Below are positions 21,731 to 32,690 of a stretch of 64,000 bases of DNA, in pieces. Position 1 is the stretch's first letter. Every line of letters begins with the position of its first letter. The position numbers and the translations under genes are program-made. The notes beneath the pieces are model-generated. The model was not told the DNA's origin and ran no database searches. It worked only from the letters and a program-made list of their open reading frames with translations. The stretch comes from Aradus depressus (Eukaryota > Arthropoda > Insecta > Hemiptera > Aradidae), in NCBI GenBank assembly GCA_963662175.1, contig OY759218.1, forward strand, positions 4,270,001-4,334,000. The letters are read 5' to 3'.

Positions 21731-22540
21731 ACTCCGTGGTCACAAAGTTCCCGGAAACTCATTGTATCCTTTTTGGTTTTTCCCCATTTCGACTACGGGG
21801 GCTTGGTCTATAACAATCTGAGCATTTGTTTTCGATGTCACTTGAGACGCTCACATCCCGCCTTGGTAATCAGAGTTGAAATGGCTCAAACCCTCCCACC
21901 GCCGGGTCTATCTCCTAGGTTCCTTCCAAATGCTAAAATCCATATTCCCCTACTAACTTTATCAAATCTTACAATTCAAGGCCCCTTCCTTCGCACCTCT
22001 TCATCCCCTCCCATCGCTCCTCTGCCTTCCACAACTTGTCCAAGCCTCCTCTCTCTTAAACTCCCTGCCTTCCCCCGTCCGTCACTTCCTTCAAATCCTC
22101 TCTGTTCCAAATTAAGTCCTCCGTCCACCAAAGACACACCAGATCCCATCCTTCGGACCTCTTTATCCCCTCCCATCGCTCCTCTACTTTTCACAACTCA
22201 TTCCTTGTCCAAGCCTCCTCTCTCTGGAACTCCCTGTCTTCCCCCGTCCGTCACTTCCTTCAAATCCTCTTTCACAACACCTAGGGGATGGGGAACAGAA
22301 ATAACATATCTGTCCCCATCCATGAAATTTTAAATTGTTGAATTGTTTTTATAGTTTCATATACGTTTATTTAAAATTTTAAACCATATTTATTAAATCA
22401 TTTTAAATTATGTTGTTTTCAAAATTATTTTATCAGATTGCCTGATGATGAAGGCAACCTCGAAAGCCGGCTTGCAAAAATTAATAAAACCTGTGAGAGG
22501 TCAGACTATATTTTATTTTACAACCTGTGAAATAATCCTA
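21730..22540 (+). pseudogene. Non-LTR polymerase C-terminus with duplicated tail
   Basis: The early frame reads SRKLIVSFLVFPHFDYGGLV, the thumb-region motif of Jockey/CR1-type polymerases. The end, in another frame (to about 22284), reads SLWNSLSSPVRHFLQILF before a stop. A tail segment with the CCTCCCATCGCTCCTCT word is tandemly repeated (about 168-bp period, near 22007 and 22175). The 3' region continues to about 22540 and includes the hammerhead-like motif. It is an inverted copy of 3020-3690. Confidence 0.65.
22439..22478 (+). ncRNA. Hammerhead-ribozyme-like motif, well preserved
   Basis: TTGCCTGATGATGAAGGCAA leads into CCTCGAAAGCCGGCTTGCAA. This gives CUGAUGA, a short stem II, GAAA, a perfect AGCC/GGCU stem III, U at the cleavage position and TTGC/GCAA as stem I. 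It lies in the 3' region of the non-LTR element. One extra U follows CUGAUGA compared with the textbook core. Confidence 0.5.
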
Positions 22541-22599
22541 TATTTTTCTTTTCCTAATCCTAAATGTATATCTGTCTACATACAGATATATTTGTTATG

Positions 22600-23030
22600 A
22601 GTTAACATTTTTAGCAAGGGTAGCATCCCCCCCCTGGAGCCGCTCCGGTAGAATCTGGGTTTTAACGATCCGAAGATGTAAATATCGTGATCTATTAAAA
22701 GGCGTCGGTACCTCAGTGGTATGCGTGCTTGCTTACTGAGCTCAAGATCGCAGGTTAAAGAACTGGCCGAGGCCCTTAGGTTTTTTTATCTGGGATGTGA
22801 AAAAACCTTGAGCATACCGTCCTTCGGATGGGACGATAAGCAATGGTCCCGAGCCTGTTCGATGTCAGATACTCGGTTAAAGACCTCTACCCTAGGTGAA
22901 TAGAAATTTAGGGTAGGAAAAATTTAGGACTCCCACTGTAAAATCGGGCTCATGTCCACCAGGGTGACGAAAGAGCGCTCTGGTAGTAGGCGATATGACC
23001 TTGCAGTTAAAAGCCCGGGCATGTGTTACA
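22600..23030 (+). repeat. SINE-like composite repeat
   Basis: The head at 22700-22760 reads GGCGTCGGTACCTCAGTGGT (box A) and GAGCTCAAGATCGCAGG. The body continues to GCCCGGGCATGTG near 23020. It is the inverted partner of 2525-2925. Confidence 0.6.
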
Positions 23031-23034
23031 ATTA

Positions 23035-24010
23035 TTAACTAGTGATCTATTATGCAAAATCACTTTTTTGTTTACCGAAAAAAAAGATACCTACATTTTA
23101 TGTTTGGAAAATTGCAAAGGAATATAAGATCAAAAAATGTATGCTGCTTATTTATTAAAAAAAAAAAAAAAAAAAAAGTGAACACAAAAACATCTAAAAA
23201 AACAGCTGGTTCAGAAACTGATTTCCAAAATTTTCGGGATCAGTTAAAAAAATAAATTCAATCAAGCACTATTTTAAAAGTAAACTTTCATTCAGTTTTT
23301 TCTGTTGTTGGTAAAATAGAAATATAAAAAATAATAATTTTTATAAAACTATTCACATATAAATCAAGAAATGATCTTTTTGATTTGATGAGATCTTTGT
23401 GTAATCAGTTACTGATAATAAAACGTTTGTTTGTGTGGGATGATATTTACTTTTTTGTCTTAACTTAAGTCATTAGGCAAATTTTATTATATTTGAACTA
23501 ATTGTTATATTCTGAGCAGAAATATGTAAGCCCACTCATCTCTTCATATTGTTATTTACTCATAGCATTTGTAGTCTTTCAATATATTTTCTAGTCTACT
23601 TAACAAATTTTAGACGATTGAGACGTATTAACGTATTTGTATGTGTATATAAACATGTTGGGTGGGTCTTTCAGATCATTTAATTATATGGTATACCAAA
23701 TAATTAGTTTGAGTACTGCTGGTTTAGAGGGAGAGCGGAAACGTTATTTATTATTATTAATTCGAACTTGGGAAGCACATTGTCGATGACTTTTTTGGTA
23801 TTAGGCTAATAGAAGGGGGTGGAGAGGGAGGTTAAGAGCTATGTTTTATTGGTAGAAGCCCCCCCTCCCCCCCATCGATTCCCGCCAAAACAGCGTCAGA
23901 TCAGGCGGGTTTGTTCCCCGCCTCCTAGCCGGTGTTTCTCTTCCAGTCACGGCTCTGAAGCCGACCTGGCTAGATCGTGTAGGTTGTGTTCCGTACGTCC
24001 CTATTTCCGG
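23035..24010. other. AT-rich interval with one GC-richer patch
   Basis: An A run of about 21 nt lies at 23157-23177. The patch 23860-24010 is clearly richer in GC than its surroundings and lies directly before the candidate signal-peptide exon, so it could be its promoter or 5' UTR. Confidence 0.35.
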
Positions 24011-24017
24011 AGTGGGC

Positions 24018-24087
24018 ATGACGATCTATTTTGTCCTATTTTGGACAGCTGGCACGATTGCCACAAAACTAACAGAGGATGAAGCAG
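24018..24087 (+). CDS. Candidate first exon coding for a signal peptide
   Basis: ATG at 24018 opens MTIYFVLFWTAGTIATKLTE followed by DEA and one further base. It then meets a plausible donor, GCAG/GTAAAT, at 24087/24088. The hydrophobic core followed by a small-residue, polar stretch looks like a cleavable secretion signal. The exon ends after the first codon base, the same phase used by every intron of the gene at 753-2121. I could not identify the following exons; the nearby acceptor at about 24174 does not keep this frame open. It may be a real secreted-protein gene or chance. Confidence 0.3.
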
Positions 24088-24441
24088 GTAAATTATAAAT
24101 TTAAAAACAATATTAGGCAATAAAAAAAATAATAATATAATTTTAATCAAAAAATGTATAAATTTTCAGTTTTTTCCTATTAATTTACTTATTTTTATTT
24201 GCATGTCTACTATCTGCTACAAAAACTGCCAAACTAAATTTGATGACAGCGTGCCTAATTCAATTTATACAATAAATGGCTATATATAAATATTTAGTTA
24301 TATTACTGTGAAATTAGTGACTGAAGAATAATTGATTGGTTTCCAAAATCACCAATACGAGTGGGAAAAGTAGTGAATAGATATAAATTTCCTATTTACG
24401 CTGGTGATTGTAATGTATGGTTGAGGTAATAAATCATATAC

Positions 24442-24924
24442 CTACGTATCTGGAGAAAAAAAAGTCAAATTTGTTAAAAGTGTTATAGAATGTATTTGTC
24501 AAAAATATTTACTAGACATAAGAATGGACAAATTAAGAAAAAAAAAATATATATGTTAAAAACTTACCGTACATTGCTAAAATAAATACTAAATATAACG
24601 CACAATATTTGTAAACAATTATGTACTGAGCGGTTGATAGGACAACGGAAACGATTACCGTACTCTCATCAAATATGCTCCCCTGAACACAATTTGGGGG
24701 TTGCTCAAATTCTTGTATATTTATAATAATATATATATTCATATAAATATATACTATATATTGTATACTACATATATACATATACATATATATTATATAT
24801 TGCACCTATCCCAGTTTTTTTTGTATGTTACTGTTATAGCTTCTAGCTTTGGGCGTAAGGAAAGCACAAGCGCCGAACATAGCTCATCTCGGGTAATGGT
24901 AATCTTATCTATGTCAGAATACAT
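24442..24924 (-). CDS. Tentative three-exon small gene
   Basis: A possible model on the minus strand: exon 24924-24832 (MYSDIDKITITRDELCSALV..., 31 codons), exon 24703-24568 (QPPNCVQGSIFDESTV, then hydrophobic YKYCALYLVFILAMY) and 24449-24442 ending in TAG. The strongest signals are the donor G/GTAAGT after 24568 and the acceptor TTTTTTTCTCCAG before 24449. The middle exon could instead begin at 24711, which would give symmetric phase-1 ends. The hydrophobic segment would make a membrane span. I recognise no family, and the model could be wrong at either intron. Confidence 0.22.
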
Positions 24925-24983
24925 TTCTGCGATGTGTTGATTTAGTGTATAGGTGTTGGTATAATGTGATATAGTGGAGAGGA

Positions 24984-25210
24984 AATAAAATAAATAAAAA
25001 CAGTGAACTTGTTCAGCTTTTGTATTGTCTAATTCCACAAAAGTGTACCGGTTTCGGCTTATGCCATCGTCAGCATAAAGTTCAAAAGTCACTATTATAC
25101 TTTGTGCTGACGTTGGCATAAACCGAAACCGGTAAACTCTATGTAGATATTTTTGTGGATTTAGACAATACAAAAGCTAAACAAGTTCTTTTGTTTTTAT
25201 TTATTTAATT
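24984..25210. mobile_element. Palindromic hammerhead element
   Basis: Arms of about 105 bp meet near 25090. Left motif on the minus strand (25075-25045) and right motif on the plus strand (25105-25136) each read CTGACG(A/T), a stem containing GGCATAA, then CCGAAACCGGTA. ACC/GGU forms stem III and A is the cleavage base. Outward of each motif lie words like GACAATACAAAAGCT and an ATTT-rich end. No 12-bp target duplication was found for this copy. Confidence 0.6.
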
Positions 25211-25339
25211 AGCGTTGCACTACATCGACACAGATCGGCCAATTGTATTCTGACACAGTAATAGGTCTCAATATTTACATTAATTTGATCTTTTTTGCAA
25301 GATAGCTTGAGAATCGAAACGTAAAATTTATGTGAAGAC

Positions 25340-25385
25340 AGTAGTCCCGATTATCCGAGAGGCTCATCTCGGATAATCAGACATT
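25340..25385. repeat. Short palindrome resembling a pogo terminal repeat
   Basis: CAGTAGTCCCGATTATCCGA is followed at once by its inverse CTCGGATAATC. It resembles pogo/Tigger ends but stands alone. Confidence 0.3.
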
Positions 25386-25849
25386 ATAAAACTTAAACTA
25401 GTTCTTTGTTTTTATTGAAGTATAGGAAAACAATTTATTTTTACCCCTCTAACGGACGCAGACAACCAATTTTTCGTCATCAAGAGAAAAATTTACCTCT
25501 CCTAAGAGAACACTTACATAAGAATTCATTTGAAAAATGTAATTTTGATTGATTTTTATTATTCGTAGAACACGCTGTTTGTGAAACATATTTACATACC
25601 TACTGTTTGGTTTATTAACTTAAAATTCATAATTACTATTATTATGTGTGTTTTATCTAATTATCTATTGTTTGTTACCTATATATGTTGTATTAAACAT
25701 AAAAGCAAATTAAACGTTTTGTATATCCCACATACATATAATGAAGTTTTTTTTTTAAACCCTCCTCAACAGACACCTTTCTGCAATGGACAATTTTCTT
25801 GGTCCCGTGACTGTCCGTTACAGAGGAGTTTTACTGCATTGTACAATAT

Positions 25850-25925
25850 TTTTAGTTATTGTGACACGTGCCCGGGCTTTAACTACGAGGTCATATCGCC
25901 TAAACCAGAGCACTTTTTTGTAAAT
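25850..25925 (-). repeat. SINE-composite end fragment
   Basis: CGTGCCCGGGCTTTAACTAC and GGTCATATCGCCTA match 2545-2590, the distal end of the composite repeat. Confidence 0.45.
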
Positions 25926-25984
25926 TAATTTTTATGCTACATTTGTCCATCATAATTAATAAACTATACAAACAATTTAATGAT

Positions 25985-26300
25985 GACTGAAACTATAAAC
26001 GACTCAGACATAGTGTCCCAGGTAAATTGTCAATCAATTTTTATCGAGCATACATCGTAGAGTTTGCAAACACGTATGTCTGAACACGCAAATGATTGTA
26101 AGGAATAAAAAAATAAAACGAAAGTAAAGGAACCAAAAACAGGTCTGGCACAACAATTACAATATTTAAAACACAATTTTGATTTTGAAGAAGTTAAAAT
26201 TCTACAAAGGAAACTTTTAAAAAATGAAACTTTTAGAAGTTTTAAACATTACAAATAATATTGATTTTGTTTGTAATTTTAAAAACTATTCAATAATTGA
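25985..26300 (+). pseudogene. Penelope-like element 3' coding remnant (GIY-YIG region)
   Basis: Across shifted plus frames one reads HANDCK, then GLAQQL- or ALA-like sequence, KHNFDFEEVKIL and a lysine-rich end. The order EH-x-x-D-C-K ... ALA-x-H ... H-x-F-D-F-x-x-x-K-I-L is that of the endonuclease domain at the end of Penelope-like proteins, and it parallels the better copy at 51.1-51.5 kb. Heavily mutated. Confidence 0.4.
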
Positions 26301-26815
26301 TATTTTTTGATGTAACTGTCATAAAAACATTGATTTTCTTCATTAGTTACTGCAGGGCAACGCCCGATGAACCTGTTATATCAGATGAAAGGATAATTTT
26401 TTATTTTTTAATTAAATATTTTAAGTTCATCAATATCACTTATTAATATTATTATTTTTACGATTCAATGAGAATAATGATAATTATATTAGAATGTAAG
26501 GTGAAAAAACATGCAGTTAAAAGGGTATGTTTTGGATGCATGGTCATAAGTGACTTGAAGAAAATTCTGTTGTGTCTCAAGTCATTCTATGAAGTCATTT
26601 TTTTTTAAATGAAGTCAGATATATATTTTTTTTAAATTTTAATTTTAATATTCCTCCATTTTAAAATTTGCAATTGAAAATAAAGCCACATTTTAGCGAA
26701 TTTCTATATGAAGTGGTCTCATCTGGTTCACCTTCGGAAACTTCCAAGAAATAAAAGATAAAATTAAACGTTTAAACAAAAAAAAGAAACTGAACTAAAT
26801 GCTTCGTCGAACTTA
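26300..26815. other. No recognised feature
   Basis: AT-rich sequence with T runs near 26600-26630; no coding or repeat signal that I can support. Confidence 0.45.
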
Positions 26816-26820
26816 AAGAT

Positions 26821-27330
26821 TCGTCGATAAATCACCGACAATGTACTTCCCCAGAACGAATTAATCAATTTACTTTTCGCTCCCCCCTCCAAAACCAGTA
26901 TACTGTTTGAGCTAATAATCAATAGTTGACTTGCATAGGGGCCATCCTCACACTAAATTTTGTGTCGATAAATTCATTAAATCGGCAGTTATTAGGGTTT
27001 TTGAATTAAGGCCCCTCCCCTGAACCCCCTTCCCTTCTGCCGATATCGCTGAAGTTTACAGGTTATGTCCTCATTGGGTTTTAACTTTAAATATGAAATT
27101 TCATGTCGATATATTCATTACAATGGCAATTATTGGGGTTCTTGAGTTGAGCACTCCTCTGATCCCCCGCTTCCCTTCTACCGATTCCAATGAAAATTAT
27201 ATAAATATATATAATAAATATAGGGTTTTGAAGTTTTATGTCGACCCATTCATTAAAACGGCAGTTATAAGAATATTTGAATTGCCCTTTTCTTCGTGTA
27301 GCTGGGGAAGTATAATGTGCTGTCTGTGTT
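26821..27330 (-). repeat. TR140 element, near-complete
   Basis: Starts AATGTACTTCCCCAGAACGA, has cores at about 26962, 27102 and 27240 (spacing about 140 bp) and ends at the hairpin remnant TTCGTGTAGCTGGGGAAGTA. Confidence 0.72.
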
Positions 27331-27399
27331 TCTGTGAAGGGTACACCTGAACCCTTTTGTAATAATAAGAAAGTTATGGAGGGCTGATGGTATAGTGAG

Positions 27400-27610
27400 T
27401 GATTACTGTACCCCAGCTATCTATTGACTAATGAATGTATCAACTCAAAATTTTATATGTGTGACTAAAACCCCATAAGAACAACACCTATCGATTTTCA
27501 GCCAAATCGGTCAAAGGGGAGGGGCGATTAGAGGAGAGGCTTAACTCAAAAACTCTAATAACTGCCGTTGTAATGAATATATCGACACAATATTTCATAT
27601 ATGAAATATT
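27400..27610 (+). repeat. TR140 fragment
   Basis: One and a half units with ATTTTCAGCCAAATCGGTCA and AATGAATATATCGACACAAT; both ends are missing. Confidence 0.6.
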
Positions 27611-27654
27611 TTCGAAGTAGTCGGAGATATAGTTACAGCTCGGGCATGAGTCAC

Positions 27655-27788
27655 AATAACTAACATGTGTGTCCGACCGAAGAGTTATGAACTGTTTATG
27701 TATCTAATTTATGAGCTATCCTGATGAATACATTTTTATGATGTATCCAATTAGCATGGTTTTATGGAAATAAATATTATTATTACTA
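27655..27788 (+). mobile_element. 3' tail of a non-LTR element
   Basis: TGTATCTAATTTATGAGCTA and the end TGGAAATAAATATTATTATT match the tail at 62.57-62.68 kb. Confidence 0.5.
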
Positions 27789-27789
27789 C

Positions 27790-28228
27790 CACTGGAGAAG
27801 TGTCTGCTTTCCACCAGGAAACCTGGGTATTCAATATAGACTATAGATTTTAACATATATAATAATATATTTTAACAATATTTAATTATTGTGGTGAAGT
27901 GGTTGGTAAAAAGTTAACATTTCAGCTAAACTTTCAGGTTGTATTTAATTTAGTCTTTTGAAATTTGTTATGACTGTTTTTTTTTTTTTTTTTTAACAAC
28001 TAGAACAATATTAATTTTTTCATCATAAATTATGAGAATGTTGCTGCATTTCGGTAAAAATAAATAAAAAAATAATTTATTAAAAGTTTTTTAAAAGTAA
28101 CTTTTCTCATTTTTCAAGACGAAGTAGGATTTACTCTTTTGGCTTCAGAATACATCTGTAGAATAGTAAAAAAAAATGAAAAAATGATGTACATATATGA
28201 AAACTTTTTTCCATTTTGTGAACGTCAT
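27790..28228. other. No recognised feature
   Basis: AT-rich with a T run at about 27979-27994. Confidence 0.45.
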
Positions 28229-28229
28229 T

Positions 28230-28905
28230 TCTGGGGAGACGTTTCGTTCCCCCCCCCATCCTTTCTTAAATTAAAAACTTCGTAATTAATTAATTGTTTT
28301 TTGAATCCTCATACTAAATGTTATATCCATGCATTCATTACATCGGTAGTTATTAGCAGTAATTATTAGTGTATTTGAGTCTATCCCCCTTCCCTTCAAT
28401 CGATTCAGCGGAAAGTTAATAGGTGCCATCCTTATGGGCTTTCGAATTTATATATAAAATTTCATGTCGAAACATTCATTATATCGACAGGTATTGGGAT
28501 TTTTGAGTTGAGCCCCCCTCTGATCCCGCCTCCCCTTCTACTGATTCCGCTGAAAATTAATAGATTTCGTCTTTATGGGGCTTTGATTTTCCATATGATA
28601 TTTGGTGTCGATACATTCATTACATCGGCAGTTATTAGAGATTTCGTGTTAAGCCTGGCCCTATTCCCCTCTTTCTTTTGGCAGATTTAGCTGAAAATAA
28701 ATAGGTATTGTGCTTAGAGGGGTCTAGTTACACATATAAAATTTCGTGTAGATATATTCACACATTTTATCGGGTGTTATCGTTTTTTATCATTTTTCGA
28801 ATCAGAGGGTGGTAAAACATGAAATTCCGGTAAATCTCAAATTTCTAACCGATTACATAACTTCCTCTATACTTGGTACAGCTGGCAAGTGAAATACATT
28901 CTACT
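28230..28905 (-). repeat. TR140 element, near-complete
   Basis: Cores near 28325, 28465, 28605 and 28745. The end carries AAACATGAAATTCCGG and the hairpin AACTTCCTCTATACTTGGTA with CAGCTGGCAAGT. The opening end is degraded into a C run. Confidence 0.72.
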
Positions 28906-29104
28906 GATTTTCTAGGGGTGGATCAACCCATCACAAGAGACGAAACAATGAATGGCGTATTTATCCAATGAGGATTAGCAAGGAAGGGAGGAATAACTGG
29001 TTAGCTAAAAGAGGAGTAAGATTCCGAATTTTCGAGGGCGGTTTAACCGTGTTGCGGCTTAACCGGGGTATTTACTTGCCGAAAAATGAAAATTTAATTT
29101 TTTT

Positions 29105-29180
29105 TAATTATATATATTTTTTCATTATATAATTTTTTGTTATTATATAATTTTTTGTTATTATATAATTTTTTGTAAAC
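29105..29180 (+). repeat. 21-bp AT-rich tandem repeat
   Basis: The unit ATTATATAATTTTTTGTT is repeated three to four times. It precedes a pure G run of 24 nt at 29207-29230. Confidence 0.75.
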
Positions 29181-29254
29181 AAAAATAAAGAGCCGCCTCA
29201 GTCTTCGGGGGGGGGGGGGGGGGGGGGGGGAATATCTGGTTGGGAATGGGATGA

Positions 29255-29620
29255 CAAGAGTCGAGCAACTGGATTGACATGGGAAGAAAGGTTACTGTGT
29301 GGAATTTGGAGTATAAACACAATAACAAATAGGGTTTTCTAAGTCATTATGGAGAGTAAGGTTGGAAACATAGAATGGAGCATCGGCAATTGTTCTTAAG
29401 ACTTTGGACTTGAAGGACAGGATGCGCTTGATATTGGACGGCTTAGCACAACCCCATAATTCAAGTCCGTATGTCCATGTTGGTTTTATTATTGTCTTGT
29501 AAGTGGTCAGTTTGTTTTCAATGGATAGTTTGGATTGTCTGCTGAGCAGCCGGTAGAGCAGACAAAACCGTCTGTTCGGCTCTTGTCGTTTAGTCTTTTA
29601 TGATGAAAACTTTTAAAATC
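29255..29620 (-). pseudogene. Jockey-type polymerase C-terminus, copy A
   Basis: The minus frame reads LLYRLLSRQSKLSIENKLTT, then YKTIIKPTWTYGLELWGCAK, NIKRILSFKSKVLRTIADAP and FYVSNLTLHNDL. This is the thumb and C-terminal region of Jockey ORF2. The beginning (polymerase core) is absent. Confidence 0.7.
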
Positions 29621-29689
29621 ATTAAGTTGATAAAATTCCTCACGTAAATCAAAAAATCCCTCTGCAAAAAGTATCAAACTTATTTATTT

Positions 29690-30230
29690 GTTCGTCGTTA
29701 GTAAGCGCGATGTTGAGGAATGACATAGGCGTGACTGTCTGTACTGCTGAGATACCTGACCTCAGGACTTGAGTAAGTCCCTCCTCCATGCCCGCTTGAG
29801 GCGTCGTGGCGGATTTCTGGGGGAGTGTTTGTGGATAATTTCAAAATAAGTGGATTGGCGTGATGATGAAGTTTTCAGTAAAAATGTTGAAAAATGCGTC
29901 GTGTCCTGATAACAGAGGGTACAAATGGGATGTTGAGGTCATTTTGCAACGTTAGGTTGGAAACGTAAAACGTCGCATCGGCAATGTGGCGTAGTATAAT
30001 GGACTGTATTGACTAAAGACGTTGTATGTTTGATTTTTTGGCTGTTCCCCATATCTCGATGCCGTAAGCCCAGATGGGTTTTAGTTTAGCGTTGTATAAG
30101 TGAAATTTCAAGTGATAATGTCGATCGTCGTCCGATGATTGATTTCAGTCGTCTAAATCGTCTTTTGCATTTTCTGCGTTTCAATCTGATGTGGGTTGTC
30201 TATAAAATTAGATTGTTGATGGTAAAATTA
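29690..30230 (-). pseudogene. Jockey-type polymerase C-terminus, copy B
   Basis: A second relic of a related element: LGLRHRDMGNSQKIKHTT in one frame, corresponding to a PIWAYGIEIWG-type motif in another, then LPMRRFTFPTL or the ADATFYVSNLTLQNDLNIPF equivalent. It differs from copy A and has more frame breaks, so the two insertions are independent. Confidence 0.6.
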
Positions 30231-30239
30231 CCATCACAA

Positions 30240-30440
30240 GAAATGAAAGAATGAAAACCGTGATAACTGTCGATGTATCGATTGTATCAACAAGAAATTT
30301 AGATTACTCAGAAGTCCATGAGTACCTATTAATTTTCAAATTGGTAAATTGAGTTCAGAATGAGAGCGAACACTCAGTTCATCAATTAGCTCTGGGGAAG
30401 TATACAGCCGATGATTCACGGACGACTTTTTGCTTCATGT
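30240..30440 (+). repeat. TR140 right-end fragment
   Basis: Has one core (TGTATCGATTGTATCAACAA) and the terminal CTCTGGGGAAGTATACAGCC. Confidence 0.6.
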
Positions 30441-30872
30441 CTGAACATGGAATAAAACGTTCTTTAAACGACACTAACCAAAATATGGAATGATAAATTA
30501 TTGTATTCCTGTACAGAAATGTGCCAATCATCCAAATTGATTAGGTATAGATAAATGAGGCTGCGACATCTAGAAATGGAGCTCATATGTTATTGGGAAA
30601 TATTTTTATGGAATATTGCCAAAAAGACTCTTGCAAGTAACAAAGAGAATAATACAATATATTGAGAAAATCAATCGGATAGATTGGGGTCGTAAGGAGT
30701 CTCGATGGACCCTTGGTAGACATCATAAGTAAAGATGCGACCCGGCGCCATTGTTAAATATCAAATTTGAAGCCATTTGTTCACCGCTTGTTGTTCAAAA
30801 AAAAAAAAAAAGTTTAAGTAATTGCCGGCCTTTGAGCGGGGAAAACTGGGCGCCAAGGCTATGAGCACCAAA
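30440..30872. other. No recognised gene
   Basis: Contains an A run (30798-30811) and, at 30825-30870, a short sequence with GGCGCCAAGGCTATGAGCAC related to the minisatellite at 31.8 kb. Confidence 0.4.
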
Positions 30873-30875
30873 ACA

Positions 30876-31232
30876 GTTTTACGTTCCCAGCTATACGAAG
30901 AATAGAGGATGTTATGTGATCAGTGAAAAAATCTATGCGGAGTTTTCAACGGAATTTCATGTTTTCCGACCTCTAGATTTTAGGCAGAAAAGAAGGGGGA
31001 CAACACCAAAACTCCAATAACTGCCGATGTAATGAATGTATCGACATGGAATTTCATATTTAAAGTCAAAATCCAATGAGGAATAACCATTCGAATTTCA
31101 GGGATATCCGCCGAAGGGAAGGCGTGGTTCAATTCGAAAAACCTCAGTGATGTAATGAACTTATCGACATAAGATTTGAAGATTGGGCTGACAATTGCTA
31201 AGTATCGTCCGTTATTGAGTTGTTGATTCACA
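30876..31232 (+). repeat. TR140 fragment, hairpin end
   Basis: Opens CCCAGCTATACGAAGAATAG and TGCGGAGTTTTCAACGGAAT, with cores near 31025 and 31150. It abuts an opposite-strand copy at 31228. Confidence 0.65.
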
Positions 31233-31755
31233 TATTTAGTTTCGTGTCGAGAAGTTTTTTTAGTTCGGTAGTTATTGGTGTATTTGTGCTGAAATAAAAT
31301 TTTATGTCGATAACTTCATTACATTGGAATTTTTAAGTCGAGCCCCCCTCTGATCTCCCTTTTCTTCGGCTGATTCCTCTGAAAATGAATAGGTGTCGTT
31401 CGTATATAGGGCTTTGAATTTACATATGAATACACATAAATTTCTTGTCGATACATTCATTACAACGGCTGCTATTAGATTTTTCGAGTTAAGCCTCCCC
31501 CTTATCTCCCACCTGTCTTTGGCCGATTTGGCTGGAAATGAATGGTGTCGCCCTTCTGGGGTTCTGGGTACAAGTATAAACTCTTGTGTATTCATTCTAC
31601 CTGGAGTTATCATGTTCACAGACACACAGAGAGTCAGGAAATTTTCTTTGCATTTTTGGAATCAGGGGGTTGGACAACATGAAATTCCGTTGAAAACTCA
31701 ATATTGATTTTCTGACCGATTACTTAACTTCCCCTATAGTTCGTATCAATGGGGA
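31228..31755 (-). repeat. TR140 element, hairpin end preserved
   Basis: Cores near 31240, 31303 and 31450. Ends GGACAACATGAAATTCCG and AACTTCCCCTATAGTTCG with TATCAATGGGGAAGTA. It and the preceding copy are head to head. Confidence 0.68.
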
Positions 31756-31789
31756 AGTAAAAAGAAAATGTAATAGCCGGCCTTGGAGT

Positions 31790-31960
31790 GGGACACACTG
31801 GGGCGCTGAACTCTAGAAGCGCGAAGGTTAGAGGCGCCAAAGGCTAAGAGCACCAAGGCTAGGAGTGCCAAAGGCTAGGAGCGCCAAGTGTAGGGGCATC
31901 GAAGGCAGGGAGCGCCAGGTCTATGGGCGCCGAAGGCTAGGAGCGCCAAATAGATAAAAA
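31790..31960 (+). repeat. Degenerate 17-18 bp minisatellite
   Basis: About nine units of the form GGCTAGGAGCGCCAAA follow one another with substitutions. It is GC-rich against an AT-rich background. Confidence 0.75.
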
Positions 31961-32009
31961 AGGCTTAAGAGCTAAAAACCCGGGCTCCCTTATCCCTTAT
32001 ATATATACA

Positions 32010-32080
32010 AAAAATATTTTCTGTTTCACCGAAAGTACTCCCATATATTTTGTAAAATAGACAATATTTTTAAAAAACCA
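32010..32080 (+). repeat. Solo outer arm of the palindromic hammerhead element
   Basis: CACCGAAAGTACTCCCATAT then TGTAAAATAGACAATATT, matching the outward arm at 60.54-60.60 kb; the CTGANGA half is missing. Confidence 0.45.
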
Positions 32081-32104
32081 TATGTTTTTCTTTATATTAT
32101 TTTA

Positions 32105-32415
32105 ATAAGTGCTGTTGTGATTGTGTCGACAGGAAATTTTATATGTAATTTCAAAACCATATAAGGACGACACCCATTATTGGAAGGGGGGGGGGGGGGG
32201 GGGGGGGGGGACATATGGGGCTCAACTCAAAAACCCCATTCATTTCCGATGTATTGAATATATTGATATAAAATGTTATATATTTATCCAGAACCCCATA
32301 AGAACGATACTATTGATTTTCAGCTAAATCGGCCAAAGTTAACGGGGAAATTATAGGAGGGTTTAAAATAAAAACCCACTATCTTCCGAAGATAAGAATA
32401 TATCAATATGAAATG

Positions 32416-32463
<48 letters not shown>

Positions 32464-32690
32464 CATATTATGTTAATCCACTCGACTTGAATTATTATTA
32501 GGATAATAACAGCCGATGCAATAATAGTATCGACATAAAATTTAGTATAAGGATTCAGATTCCGTGTAAATAAACTAGAGATTTTCATCCCAAACGATTG
32601 GTTTTGAAGGAAGAGCAAAAACTTTATTTATTACTTATCGCTGGGGAAGTACATTGCGGATGATTCACTGTTGACTTTGTTTTCTTCTTA
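32105..32690 (+). repeat. TR140 element with expanded G run and AT microsatellite
   Basis: A 25-nt G run (32186-32210) replaces the usual GAGGGGGG segment, and an (AT)n run of 44 nt occupies 32419-32462. The closing end reads TCGCTGGGGAAGTACATTGC. Confidence 0.68.

Noticed and set aside
21976..22333. Proline/serine-rich protein frame of over 100 codons
   Set aside because: It is the non-LTR tail read in a wrong frame; the correct frame ends SLWNSLSSPVRHF.
24793..25173. 126-codon continuous minus-strand frame
   Set aside because: Its first half is translated from the palindromic hammerhead element, so it is not one protein. Only the 24924-24832 part is kept, as a tentative exon.
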